DNA of 55,672 nt from an uncultured Duncaniella sp. (GCF_910577345.1 NZ_CAJTMT010000021.1:1-55672), one strand, 5' to 3'. Shown: positions 33,523 through 42,947, counted from the stretch's first letter. Notes: generated by a model from the letters alone, not told the origin. Numbers and translations are program-made.

Positions 33523-36500
33523 TTAGAATGTTACATTGATACCGCCGGAGATTGTGCGGATCGGAGAATAGTAAGCTGACGAAGATTCGCCGTTAAAGTT
33601 GTTTGTCGAATCAAAGGTGAGAGACTGACGGGGATCGAGACCCTGACGCTTTGCCCAGAGAGCAACATTGTCGCAGCTAAGATAGAAACGGATGCGGTCA
33701 ACCTGAATCTTCTTGGTGACTTTAGAGGGAAGAGTATAACCGAAGTTGATATTCTGAAGAGCAAGATATGATGCATCGGTCAGGAATCGGTCAGAAGTAC
33801 CTCCGGAGTACTGGTCACCATACTGGAAACGGGGAATATCAGAATTGGGATTTTCCTTGCTCCATGCATTGTAGAGGTCCTTGTGCATAGCTGAACCGAG
33901 ACCGCTACCGGTCGGGCTACCCATGAGACTTGCATAAGTTGAATCAAGCACCTTACCGCCAAGCTGATAGCCGAAGCTGATAGAGAAATCGAAACCGTAT
34001 GCCTCTACTGAAGTTCCGAAGCCACCGTAGGCTGAGGGAAGTGCAGTGTCACAGAGATAGTAGCTTGCCTGACCGTAATCAGTGGTTGTCTCGCGGGTCA
34101 CCACACCGTTGGCATCAGTCTTGTTGACATACCAGAGAGACTGACCGGTCTCTGAATCAACACCTGCATACTTCTTTGTATGGTAGGTATAGATTGAAGA
34201 ACCCTCTGCAAAATAGAAGTTGCCGCTTGAGAAGCCCTTCTTTCCGTCGACTGTCATTGTACGGCGTTCTTCAGGAAGACGTGTGATTTCATTCTTGTAC
34301 CATGTGAAATTGAGATTGGCGCTCCATGTGATGTCGCGGTTGCGGAAAATCACGCCGTTAAGGTCAATTTCAAAGCCCTTGTTGGCCATGTCACCGATAT
34401 TGTCGTAATAACCGGTGTAACCGAAGCTCGGAGAAAGCGGGAAGAAGAAAAGCATGTCGGAAGTCTTGCGGTAGAAGCCTTCGATTGTACCGTTAAGACG
34501 TTCATTGAAAAGCGAGAAATCAACACCGGCGTTGAAGTTTCCACCCTTTTCCCACGAAATGTTGGGATTGCCCATAGTTGCAGGAAGAGCCACAGGCTTG
34601 CCACCGCTATTAGCGATAGTGTACATGTTCATGTAACGGAAGTTACCGATGTTATCGTTACCCTGTTCACCGTATGAAGCCTTAATTTTCAACATATTGA
34701 CCCAAGGAGCCTGGAACCACTGCTCCTTATTGATAATCCATGCGGCTGAAAGAGACCAGAAATTACCCCAACGGTGTTTCGGATCGAAGCGCGAGGAAGC
34801 GTCACGACGATAGGACACACTTCCGAAATATTTGCTGTCATAGTCATAGTTCACACGACCGAACCAACCTTCACTGTTATAGTTGTTGACGTAGGAGGAT
34901 GACGAACCGTCGACCACCGCACCATCAAGTTCGGTATTGTCGGGCATGAGCATATTGCTGCGGCTTGCGCTCAGATAATAATATTTATTCCAGTAATTTT
35001 CATGACCGAGAAGAACGTTGATGTTGTGTTCACCGAACTGGCGTGTCCAGTTAAGGAGTTGCTGATAAGTGTAGTCGATACGGCGTGCATGTACTTTCTG
35101 TACGATACCGTTGGAAGTTGCATATTGTCCGAAATAAGGATTTGTCACGTCAGTTGCACGCTGTTCGAACACATTGACAGTATTGTTTGATGTGAACTTG
35201 AAATCACGGAGGAAACGGATTTCAGCGAATCCGGTAGCAGTCATTGCATTACCCTCGTTTTTGTCTACATTGAGGATATTGTCTGAGATAGGGTTGGAAT
35301 TTGCGAAGTAGGGACGTTCAAGACCGGCGTTCATTCCATCGCCATAGTCATAGAGCTTGACACCATATTGGTTATACATGGGGTTGCCATTGCCGTCGCG
35401 GACATAAAGAGGATAAATCGGGGCAAGCTGATTTGCAACAGCAAATATGTTGCCTACCGAACCCGAACTGCCATCATCGCCAAGCGATTTCTGAGTGTAG
35501 TGAGAATAGCTCATGTTGGCACCGACCTTAAGCCAAGGTTTTGCCTGAAGATCGGCAGACAGACGACCGGTGAAACGTTCGTAACCGGTATTTGCAGTGA
35601 TACCTTCATTATTGAGGTAGTTTGCCGAAACATAGAATGAGTGCTTGTCAGTAGCCTGTGACACACTCAGGTTGTATTCCTGACGGAGTGCGTCACGGTA
35701 AGCTGCATCTACCCAACTGTCAGGGCGGAGAAGATACTCAACGCCATCGTAGGTCACTTTGTTGCCAAGAGTTGCATTCGGATTGAGCTTGTAGCCATCC
35801 ACAAGAAGACCCTCTCCTGCCGGAACATTGTAGACATTATAGATAAGTGAGAATGTATTGTTCGGATCGGGGTTCACCATATTGCTGTTGACAAGGCGCA
35901 GGGCTGTCTCAGCATCGTAGACAGTTCCGTTCTGAGAGGCAGGATCCATAATGAAATTTCCAAGAGCCCGACCATACATCTCATAATATGCGGCAGGCGA
36001 GGAAATCACATCATAATCCTTCACAGCGCGAGAATTCTGACCCCACTTGGCATCAAATGTCACTTTGGCTGTACCCTTACCTCTCTTGGTAGTAATAAGG
36101 ATGACACCGTTGGCACCACGAGCACCGTAGAGAGCTGCGGAAGCAGCATCCTTAAGCACAGTCATCGACTCGACATCCTGAGCGCTGATATTATCAACAC
36201 TTCCGGCGTAGGGAGTACCATCCACAACGATAAGGGGTTCAGTACCTGCGGAAATAGAAGAAATACCACGGATAAAGATGTTGGGTGAAGATCCGGGCTG
36301 ACCGGATGCAGTGTTGAGCTGAACGCCCGAAACCTTACCTTTGAGAGCGTCGATTGGATTGGTGACCTGCACAGCTTCAATCTGTGAAGCATCAAGGACT
36401 GATGCCGAGCCGGTGAAGGCTGAACGTTTGGCGGTGCCGTAAGCGACGGTGATGACTTCGTCGAGCATGTTTGTTCCGTCGAGGACGATGTTCATCTTGG

Positions 36501-36759
36501 AGCCGGGGGTCACGGCTACTTCCTTGGTGTGCATACCGACGTATGATACCTGGAGTTTTTTGACTGTGGAAGGCAGCGAGAGCGAGAAGTTGCCGTCGAC
36601 GTCTGTCGCGGTTCCGATCTGAGTACCGACTCCCATGACGGTCGCGCCCACCAGGGGCTCGCCGTCGGCGCTGGTCACCGTGCCGCTGACGGTCTGGTTC
36701 TGTGCCATGACCGCAAGGCTGGTGATGAGGGCCGCAAGTAGTAGAAACAGCTTTTTCAT
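33523..36759 (-). CDS. SusC/RagA-family TonB-dependent outer-membrane transporter
   Basis: The 1078-residue outer-membrane transporter has a signal peptide (1-19), a CarboxypepD_reg-like beta sandwich (about 22-100, GTVTSADGEPLVGATV), a plug domain (about 110-230, IFIRGISSISAGTEPLIVVDGTPY) and a large 22-strand barrel ending SGGINVTF with the terminal Phe. It imports a large substrate together with the SusD partner, powered by TonB. There is no N-terminal STN domain, so direct anti-sigma signalling is not expected. The 5' leader to the next gene is long and AT-rich. Confidence 0.95.
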   Translation of the reverse strand: MKKLFLLLAALITSLAVMAQNQTVSGTVTSADGEPLVGATVMGVGTQIGTATDVDGNFSLSLPSTVKKLQVSYVGMHTKEVAVTPGSKMNIVLDGTNMLDEVITVAYGTAKRSAFTGSASVLDASQIEAVQVTNPIDALKGKVSGVQLNTASGQPGSSPNIFIRGISSISAGTEPLIVVDGTPYAGSVDNISAQDVESMTVLKDAASAALYGARGANGVILITTKRGKGTAKVTFDAKWGQNSRAVKDYDVISSPAAYYEMYGRALGNFIMDPASQNGTVYDAETALRLVNSNMVNPDPNNTFSLIYNVYNVPAGEGLLVDGYKLNPNATLGNKVTYDGVEYLLRPDSWVDAAYRDALRQEYNLSVSQATDKHSFYVSANYLNNEGITANTGYERFTGRLSADLQAKPWLKVGANMSYSHYTQKSLGDDGSSGSVGNIFAVANQLAPIYPLYVRDGNGNPMYNQYGVKLYDYGDGMNAGLERPYFANSNPISDNILNVDKNEGNAMTATGFAEIRFLRDFKFTSNNTVNVFEQRATDVTNPYFGQYATSNGIVQKVHARRIDYTYQQLLNWTRQFGEHNINVLLGHENYWNKYYYLSASRSNMLMPDNTELDGAVVDGSSSSYVNNYNSEGWFGRVNYDYDSKYFGSVSYRRDASSRFDPKHRWGNFWSLSAAWIINKEQWFQAPWVNMLKIKASYGEQGNDNIGNFRYMNMYTIANSGGKPVALPATMGNPNISWEKGGNFNAGVDFSLFNERLNGTIEGFYRKTSDMLFFFPLSPSFGYTGYYDNIGDMANKGFEIDLNGVIFRNRDITWSANLNFTWYKNEITRLPEERRTMTVDGKKGFSSGNFYFAEGSSIYTYHTKKYAGVDSETGQSLWYVNKTDANGVVTRETTTDYGQASYYLCDTALPSAYGGFGTSVEAYGFDFSISFGYQLGGKVLDSTYASLMGSPTGSGLGSAMHKDLYNAWSKENPNSDIPRFQYGDQYSGGTSDRFLTDASYLALQNINFGYTLPSKVTKKIQVDRIRFYLSCDNVALWAKRQGLDPRQSLTFDSTNNFNGESSSAYYSPIRTISGGINVTF

Positions 36760-37352
36760 ACCTAATAGTTAAGTAATACGAAATTAATTAAAGTATAGAA
36801 TAATAATGATTGTTCGTTGTTGGTCAGCGGTTTATGTAGGCATATCCCGCGTTGGAGGATTGGGGGTTCAGGGCGTTTAAACAAGGTTAAATCGTACCTA
36901 ATGGAATCTCGCCACCACACGGTGGCTTTTATGTTGTGATGGTTTGGTTTGCCGTGGTGCGTGGTGCACGAGAGTCAGCGTGGACAGATGAAAAAAGCGA
37001 ATAAAACATACAGATTTTTTCACAAATCCTAAACTATCTGGCCACAAAAGTAATATTTTTTGAGGAATATGTTAATCATATTTATGTAAAAAGATGTTAA
37101 ATCTATGTGTTAACAGCATCAAATTGGCATTTTAAGGCTTTTGAGTGTGGCAAAATGAAAGAAAACGGCAATATAAAATGACAAGAATCAAACTTTGCGG
37201 CATCTGTCGCGGATGTTTGGAATGGAGGGTGATTTTAAGTCGGGGATGGATGATTTCTTATCAAATGTGAAATCATTATCGGCAAAGTTACGAAAAATCA
37301 ATATTGTATGAATATTTTTGATAAATTATTTGTTTAAATGAAGTAATGGTTA
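36760..37352. other. Long divergent spacer between susC and the trp operon
   Basis: Almost 600 bp without a gene. Minus-strand TAnnTTTG matches at 37052-37045 and 37290-37283 are possible susC starts with very long leaders. A hairpin GCCACC-ACAC-GGTGGC at 36911-36926 lies within that leader. I see no riboswitch or sigma/anti-sigma gene. Confidence 0.5.
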
Positions 37353-37360
37353 TAAATTTG
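37329..37360 (+). promoter_or_regulatory. trp operon promoter
   Basis: TTTG at 37329-37332 and TAAATTTG at 37353-37360 are 20 nt apart, the best -33/-7 pair in the window. Transcription would begin near 37367, 18 nt before the leader peptide. Confidence 0.8.
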
Positions 37361-37384
37361 CACCGTTCAAAACACAATTCGACA

Positions 37385-37450
37385 ATGACCACACAGCTTA
37401 TCAACAAGAATTATTGGTGGCACATCGGTAGGATATATCGATGGCAATGA
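37385..37450 (+). CDS. trpL: Trp leader peptide, 21 residues
   Basis: The ORF reads MTTQLINKNYWWHIGRIYRWQ-stop. Tandem Trp codons are at 37415-37420 and a third at 37442-37444, a density far above chance. It starts just after the promoter and is followed by mutually exclusive hairpins and a T-run before trpB, which is the layout of a classical tryptophan attenuator. Confidence 0.85.
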   Translation: MTTQLINKNYWWHIGRIYRWQ

Positions 37451-37545
37451 TTCGTGCAGGCATGAGTCGAAAGATAGGAATGATTTAGCTATAATACAAT
37501 AACGCGGCCATCGATTAACGAAATCGGTGGCCGCTTCTTTTTTTT
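37437..37545 (+). promoter_or_regulatory. trp attenuator: antiterminator/terminator switch
   Basis: Terminator: GCGGCCATCGATT (37504-37516) pairs with AATCGGTGGCCGC (37522-37534), followed by a T-rich run to 37545. Antiterminator: ATCGATGGC at 37437-37445, inside the leader ORF and covering its third Trp codon, is perfectly complementary to GCCATCGAT (37507-37515), the terminator's 5' arm. A ribosome stalled at the Trp-Trp pair leaves 37437-37445 free to pair, so transcription continues; one reaching the stop codon covers it, so the terminator forms. Confidence 0.85.
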
Positions 37546-37590
37546 CCGGAAATACAATCAAGGTAATCATCACACACTATACACACTGGT

Positions 37591-38799
37591 ATGAAAAAAT
37601 ACAGATCGCTCCTTCCGATTGATGAGGAAGGCTACTACGGACGATTCGGTGGCGCATACATCCCCGAGATTCTCCACAGCAACGTCAGAAATCTCCGCGA
37701 GGCATTTTACCGCTATGTCGATGACGAAGATTTTCAGAAGGAATTCGACGCACTGATGCGCGACTATGTGGGCCGTCCGTCTCCGCTCTACCGTGCGGAC
37801 CGCCTGAGCGCCCTCTACGGGACCAACATCTATCTCAAGCGCGAGGACCTCAACCACACGGGCGCTCACAAGATCAACAACGCGATAGGGTCGGCTCTGC
37901 TCGCCAAGCGCATGGGCAAACACCGTATCATAGCCGAGACGGGCGCAGGTCAGCACGGAGTGGCCACCGCCACGGTCTGCGCGCTGATGGGACTTGAATG
38001 TGTGGTCTACATGGGTGCGACCGACGTCGCTCGTCAGCAGCCCAACGTGGAGCGCATGAAGATGCTCGGCGCGAAGGTGGTCCCCGTCCAGTCGGGCAAC
38101 AAGACCTTGAAGGATGCAACCAACGAGGCCATCCGCGACTGGTGTTGCAACCCTGACAGCTTCTATATCATCGGAAGCACCGTCGGGCCTCACCCTTATC
38201 CGGAGATGGTGGCCCATTTCCAATCGGTCATCAGCAAGGAGATAAAGGATCAGCTGCGGAGTCAGATTGGGCGTGAGAATCCTGACTATGTTGTGGCCTG
38301 CGTCGGTGGAGGCAGTAATGCTGCCGGAGCTTTCTACCATTTCGTCAATCATCCGGAGGTGAAGCTAATTGCCGCCGAGGCAGCCGGGAAGGGAATCAAC
38401 AGCGGTGAGACAGCCGCGACCATCCATGCAGGTAGCGAGGGCATCATCCACGGCGCGCGAACCTTGGTGATGCAGACGGACGACGGTCAGATTGTGGAGC
38501 CTTACTCGATTTCTGCCGGTCTCGACTATCCGGGCATCGGCCCGCTCCATGCTTTCCTTGCCACATCGGGGCGTGCGGAGGTGATGGCCGTGACTGATGC
38601 GGAGGCTTTGGATGCCGCGATGACTCTGACACGCAACGAGGGGATTATTCCGGCGCTCGAAAGTGCCCATGCCTTGGCTGTCCTCGACAAAAAGCATTTC
38701 CGTGAAGATGATATAGTGGTCATCAATGTGTCGGGCCGAGGAGATAAGGATATGCATACTTATCTTTATTCTTTACAGTATAGAGATGTCTCTTTATAG
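37591..38799 (+). CDS. trpB: Tryptophan synthase beta chain
   Basis: The 402-residue PLP enzyme joins indole and serine to make tryptophan, working with TrpA. The PLP lysine is Lys94 in HTGAHKINNA; CVGGGSNAAGAFYHF binds the phosphate and ESAHALA lies near the C-terminus. It is first in the operon, directly behind the attenuator. The last ten residues or so (SLQYRDVSL) and the stop codon are encoded by a copy of the dispersed GTATAGAGAT repeat, so the natural C-terminus seems to have been replaced; the conserved core ends before it (GRGDKDMHTYL). Confidence 0.96.
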   Translation: MKKYRSLLPIDEEGYYGRFGGAYIPEILHSNVRNLREAFYRYVDDEDFQKEFDALMRDYVGRPSPLYRADRLSALYGTNIYLKREDLNHTGAHKINNAIGSALLAKRMGKHRIIAETGAGQHGVATATVCALMGLECVVYMGATDVARQQPNVERMKMLGAKVVPVQSGNKTLKDATNEAIRDWCCNPDSFYIIGSTVGPHPYPEMVAHFQSVISKEIKDQLRSQIGRENPDYVVACVGGGSNAAGAFYHFVNHPEVKLIAAEAAGKGINSGETAATIHAGSEGIIHGARTLVMQTDDGQIVEPYSISAGLDYPGIGPLHAFLATSGRAEVMAVTDAEALDAAMTLTRNEGIIPALESAHALAVLDKKHFREDDIVVINVSGRGDKDMHTYLYSLQYRDVSL

Positions 38800-38830
38800 T
38801 ATAGAGGTTAAAGTATAGAGTATAGATATT
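38772..38830 (+). repeat. Family 3 repeat copy overlapping the end of trpB
   Basis: TTTACAGTATAGAGATGTCT and following units resemble the left arm at 30105-30204. It begins inside trpB, provides its TAG stop (38797-38799) and runs about 30 bp beyond it. Confidence 0.88.
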
Positions 38831-38852
38831 ACCACCTTATTATATATAGGGA

Positions 38853-39023
38853 TTGTAGGGACGCGCTGTAGCGCGTATGCCGGATGACATTCATCAGGCT
38901 GTGCATTCTGTTTCCATCCGGAAATGTATTCCGTTTCATCCCGTAATGTATTCCATAATATATTCTATCCCGCCGGACATTTTGTAGTTCATTTGGCATA
39001 CGCGCTACAGCGCGTCCCTACAA
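38853..39023. repeat. Composite inverted element, family 4, between trpB and trpE
   Basis: Two exact 28-bp units (38853-38880 and 38996-39023) stand as inverted repeats around about 115 bp of degenerate CATCCGG-AATGTATTCC tandem units. The same 28-bp unit occurs at 31201-31228. It enlarges the trpB-trpE gap to 310 bp. No terminator T-run follows, so the operon may still be read through. Confidence 0.9.
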
Positions 39024-39109
39024 AATTAGATATAACAATTATTTGCATATAACGACAATACATATACAACCATAATTTATTAACAACGATAACTCACATA
39101 CAACTATAT

Positions 39110-40522
39110 ATGAAAACTAAACTGAAACAATATAGACGTACAATTCCTGCGGATCTTGAGACTCCGGTTGGAATCTATCTGAAAGTGCGCGACCTCTATC
39201 CGCAGTCGGCCCTGCTCGAAAGTTCGGACTACCACGCACAACACAACGCCACATCCTTCATCGGCGTGGAGCCTATCGGTAGTTTCAAGGTCGTCGACGG
39301 AGAGATTGTAACCACCGTCCCCACCGCCGTAGGGGGTGAGACCCGCCTTAGTATTGCCGACGGTGTCGACGTGGTTGAGGAACTGCGCAACTACATTGAG
39401 AACTTCGACATAGAGGATGCCAACCCGAAACTCCCCGACGGACTGCTCGGCTATACGGCCTACGATGCGGTGCGCTACTTCGAGGATGTCGAGATTCAGC
39501 CTAAAGAGGAGAAGTTTGCCGGTGTACCCGACATGTATTATGTCCTTTACCGCTTTCTCATTGAGGTCAACCACTACAAGAACGAGATGACCATCATCGA
39601 GAACTGTCCGGAGGGAGAATCCCCGAAAACCGACGAACTTCTCTCGGTGCTCCACAACAACAATATGGCGCAATATCCGTTCACACCCGCCGACGATCTC
39701 GAATCGACCATGACTGACGAAGAATTTGTCGGAATGGTTGAAAAATGCGTGAAACATGCTCTTCGCGGCGACGTCTTCCAGATTGTGCCCTCGCGCCGCT
39801 TCTCGCGCGGGTTCACCGGTGATGAGTTCAACGTCTACCGCGCTCTCCGCTGCATCAACCCATCTCCCTATCTATTCTACTTCGATTTCGGCAGTTTCAA
39901 GGTGTTCGGTTCGTCTCCGGAGACACATCTGCGCATCACCGGACGCACCGCCTACATCGACCCCATCGCGGGGACATTCCGCAGAACCGGCGACGACGAC
40001 CGCGACCGCGAACTGGCCAAAGCACTCCTCAGAGACGAAAAGGAAAATGCCGAACACATCATGCTCGTTGACCTCGCGCGCAACGACCTCAGCCGCAGCG
40101 GCGGACGGGTTGAGATAGAATTCCTGAAAGAGATACAGTATTACTCCCATGTTATCCACATGGTGTCGCGCGTCAAGGCCGAACTGCCCGAGGGGGTCAA
40201 CAACTACCGTCTCTTCGCCGACACCTTCCCTGCAGGAACCCTCTCCGGTGCTCCGAAAGTGAGAGCCATGCAAATCATCAATGAAGTCGAGCCCCACAGC
40301 CGAATGCTCTACGGCGGTTGCATCGGGTATCTCGGTTTCAATGGCGACATCAATCAGGCCATCACCATCCGCAGTTTCCTCAGTTGCGGCAAGCGCCTCT
40401 ACTCACAGGCCGGTGCGGGCATCGTCGCACGTTCCAACCCGCAGAGCGAACTCCAGGAGACACGCAACAAGCTCGGCGCTCTCAGCAAAGCTATAACCTA
40501 CGCCGTTGAATTCGGAAAATAA
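39110..40522 (+). CDS. trpE: Anthranilate synthase component I
   Basis: The 470-residue chorismate-using subunit forms anthranilate with ammonia from TrpG. The N-terminal LLES motif (35-38) is the tryptophan feedback site. The C-terminal chorismate-binding domain shows SPETHLRI, DPIAGTFRRTGDDD, DLARNDLSR and LSGAPKVRAM. Length is normal. It is 21 nt upstream of trpG and 310 bp after trpB because of inserted repeats. An additional promoter in that gap is not evident. Confidence 0.96.
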   Translation: MKTKLKQYRRTIPADLETPVGIYLKVRDLYPQSALLESSDYHAQHNATSFIGVEPIGSFKVVDGEIVTTVPTAVGGETRLSIADGVDVVEELRNYIENFDIEDANPKLPDGLLGYTAYDAVRYFEDVEIQPKEEKFAGVPDMYYVLYRFLIEVNHYKNEMTIIENCPEGESPKTDELLSVLHNNNMAQYPFTPADDLESTMTDEEFVGMVEKCVKHALRGDVFQIVPSRRFSRGFTGDEFNVYRALRCINPSPYLFYFDFGSFKVFGSSPETHLRITGRTAYIDPIAGTFRRTGDDDRDRELAKALLRDEKENAEHIMLVDLARNDLSRSGGRVEIEFLKEIQYYSHVIHMVSRVKAELPEGVNNYRLFADTFPAGTLSGAPKVRAMQIINEVEPHSRMLYGGCIGYLGFNGDINQAITIRSFLSCGKRLYSQAGAGIVARSNPQSELQETRNKLGALSKAITYAVEFGK

Positions 40523-40543
40523 CCCTCATAATAATTCCAAGCC

Positions 40544-41107
40544 ATGCGACTACTCATATTTGACAACTACGACTCTTTTACATATAATATAGCCCACGCC
40601 GTGCGTCAGCTCGGAGTGGAACCCGACGTCATCCGCAACGACAAAATCACCCTTGACGAAGTCGGTAACTACGACAAAATCATCATCTCCCCCGGACCCG
40701 GTATCCCGTCGGAAGCAGGCATACTTCCGCAATTGCTCGAACGCTACGGCTCGGAGAAACCCATACTTGGTGTGTGTCTCGGCCATCAGGCCATCGGCGA
40801 ACGCTTCGGTGCGAAACTCCGCAACTTATCCACCGTCTATCATGGCGTACAGTCGACCGTCCGTCTGACAGCCGATGACTACATATTCGCCGGAATACCC
40901 TCCGAGTTCGAGGTGGGACGCTACCACTCATGGGTGGTCGACCGCGATTCGCTCCCTTCGGAGCTTGAGGTGACAGCCGTAAGCCCCGATGGCGAAATCA
41001 TGGCCATGCGCCACAAAAATCTTGACGTGCGCGGCGTTCAGTTCCATCCCGAATCTGTCCTCACACCCTACGGACTTGAAATCATCGACAACTGGTTGAG
41101 ACATTAA
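40544..41107 (+). CDS. trpG: Anthranilate synthase component II (glutamine amidotransferase)
   Basis: The 187-residue class I glutaminase gives ammonia to TrpE. Nucleophile Cys78 is in GVCLGHQAIG, and the His-Glu pair is in VQFHPESVLTPYG near the end. The oxyanion strand SPGPGIPSEAG (49-59) is present. It is not fused to TrpD. As in other bacteria it could also serve para-aminobenzoate synthesis, but the operon position supports TrpG. Confidence 0.95.
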   Translation: MRLLIFDNYDSFTYNIAHAVRQLGVEPDVIRNDKITLDEVGNYDKIIISPGPGIPSEAGILPQLLERYGSEKPILGVCLGHQAIGERFGAKLRNLSTVYHGVQSTVRLTADDYIFAGIPSEFEVGRYHSWVVDRDSLPSELEVTAVSPDGEIMAMRHKNLDVRGVQFHPESVLTPYGLEIIDNWLRH

Positions 41108-41155
41108 GCCCCTTTAAGAAATCATTCATAATGTACAATTGACATTACGTTTATT

Positions 41156-42151
41156 ATGAAAAATCTACTCTATAAAATGTTTGAGCACAAGAACCTTAGC
41201 CGCGAAGAGGCGAGGGAAGTGCTTCTGAATATAGCCGACGGCAAGTATAACGACGCGCAGCTTGCAGCCTTCATGACCGTCTTTCTCATGCGCAGCATCA
41301 CCCTCGATGAACTGACTGGTTTCCGCGATGCACTGCTCGAACGTCGTCGTCCGGTCGACATGGGCGATGTCAAAGCCATTGACATCGTTGGCACAGGCGG
41401 AGATGGCAAGAACACATTCAACATCTCGACAGCCACATGTTTTGTTGTGGCCGGATCGGGCAGAAAGGTGGTGAAGCACGGCAACTATGGTGCAAGTTCC
41501 GTGTCGGGTGCAAGTAACGTGCTCGAACATCATGGCGTGAAGTTCACCGACGATATTGACAAGCTCCGCCGTTCGCTCGACGAGTCGGGAGTCAGCTACC
41601 TCCATGCTCCCTTCTTCAGCCCTGCACTCAAAAGTGTTGCCCCTGTCAGGAAAGCCCTTGCGGTGCGTAATTTCTTCAACATGCTCGGCCCGCTTGTCAA
41701 TCCGACACTCCCGAAGCATCAGCTCCTCGGTGTCTACAACCTTAAGCTCATGCGTCTATACAACTACATCGCTCAAAACGAGGGAATCAATTGCACCATA
41801 GTCCATTCGCTCGACGGATACGACGAAATTTCGCTGACTTCACCCTTCAAAGTTGTTGGCGTGCAGGAGGAAAGAGTCTATACGCCATCCGACATCCGTC
41901 TCCCGCAGGCTATGGAAGCCGATCTGTGGGGCGGCGACACCGTGGCCGATGCTGCAAAGATTTTTGATGCAGTGCTTTCCGGCAAAGCAACTCCGGCGCA
42001 GGAAAACTGCGTGGTTGCGAACGCAGCCTTTGCCATCCGTACTCTTGAACCGGAAGTGAGTCTCGACACCGCACTCAGCGAGGCGCGTGAGAGCATCCGG
42101 TCGGGCCGTGCGGCGGAGTCGTTCAAAAAATTCGTGGAAATCAACAGCTAA
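41156..42151 (+). CDS. trpD: Anthranilate phosphoribosyltransferase
   Basis: The 331-residue enzyme adds a phosphoribosyl group to anthranilate. The glycine-rich GTGGDGKNTFNIST (about 80-93) binds the pyrophosphate, KHGNYGASSVSGASNVLEHHG binds anthranilate and the length is normal. It lies 48 nt after trpG and 12 nt before trpC. Confidence 0.95.
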   Translation: MKNLLYKMFEHKNLSREEAREVLLNIADGKYNDAQLAAFMTVFLMRSITLDELTGFRDALLERRRPVDMGDVKAIDIVGTGGDGKNTFNISTATCFVVAGSGRKVVKHGNYGASSVSGASNVLEHHGVKFTDDIDKLRRSLDESGVSYLHAPFFSPALKSVAPVRKALAVRNFFNMLGPLVNPTLPKHQLLGVYNLKLMRLYNYIAQNEGINCTIVHSLDGYDEISLTSPFKVVGVQEERVYTPSDIRLPQAMEADLWGGDTVADAAKIFDAVLSGKATPAQENCVVANAAFAIRTLEPEVSLDTALSEARESIRSGRAAESFKKFVEINS

Positions 42152-42163
42152 CACGTCGTCATC

Positions 42164-42937
42164 ATGTCAAATATACTTGATAAAATCATAGCCAACAAGC
42201 GCCGGGAGGTGGCGGCCACCGATGCTATTCTCGGTCCGGAAGTGAAAATAGCCACCGACCGCACGCCCATTTCGCTCCGCCAGGCCTTGCTTGACAGCCC
42301 GACCGGCATAATCGCCGAATTCAAGCGCCGCTCACCGTCAAAAGGCGAGATTCATCCGCTTGCGCTTGTCAATGAGGTTCTTCCGGCCTATCAGGATGCC
42401 GGTGCGGCAGCGTGTTCGGTCCTTACCGACACGGTTTACTTCGGAGGCGCGTTGACCGACCTCATGCTTGCGCGCAGTTGCAGCTCATTGCCATTGCTTC
42501 GGAAAGATTTCATTGTGTCGCGCAGGCAGATTGCCGAAGCGCGCGCCTGTGGGGCGGATGCCGTGCTTCTCATCGCAGCCGCTCTTGAGGCTGAGGAGAT
42601 TCTGGATTTCACCCGCTATGCCCATTCGCTCGGCCTCGAAGTGCTTTTTGAGATTCACAATGCCCGTGAACTGGAGAAGTATTGCCCCGAAGTGGATATG
42701 GTCGGTGTCAACAACCGTGACCTGACCACCTTCCACACCGACCCATTGCTGTCGGAAAGAGTGGCGCGTGAACTTCCTGCCGATGTGGTGAAGGTTGCCG
42801 AGAGCGGTCTGACCTCCATGACTGAGGTCGAGCAGCTTCGCGCCTCCGGTTTCAGTGGTTTTCTGATTGGCGAGACCTTCATGCGTCACGACCATCCCGG
42901 TGAGGCTCTGAGAGATTTCATGGAATTCAGAATGTAA
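42164..42937 (+). CDS. trpC: Indole-3-glycerol phosphate synthase
   Basis: The 257-residue TIM barrel closes the indole ring. Motifs are AEFKRRSPSKGEI (about 47-59), PLLRKDFIV (about 109-117), NNRDL and VAESGLTS near the end; catalytic lysines and glutamates sit in these. It is separate from TrpF, unlike the fused E. coli enzyme. It is 10 nt ahead of trpF. Confidence 0.95.
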   Translation: MSNILDKIIANKRREVAATDAILGPEVKIATDRTPISLRQALLDSPTGIIAEFKRRSPSKGEIHPLALVNEVLPAYQDAGAAACSVLTDTVYFGGALTDLMLARSCSSLPLLRKDFIVSRRQIAEARACGADAVLLIAAALEAEEILDFTRYAHSLGLEVLFEIHNARELEKYCPEVDMVGVNNRDLTTFHTDPLLSERVARELPADVVKVAESGLTSMTEVEQLRASGFSGFLIGETFMRHDHPGEALRDFMEFRM

Positions 42938-42947
42938 AACCGGATAG

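Noticed and set aside
38800..39109. Terminator or second promoter splitting the trp operon
   Set aside because: The inverted repeats lack a following T-run and no TAnnTTTG box with a proper partner is found, so I treat trpB to trpA as one operon.
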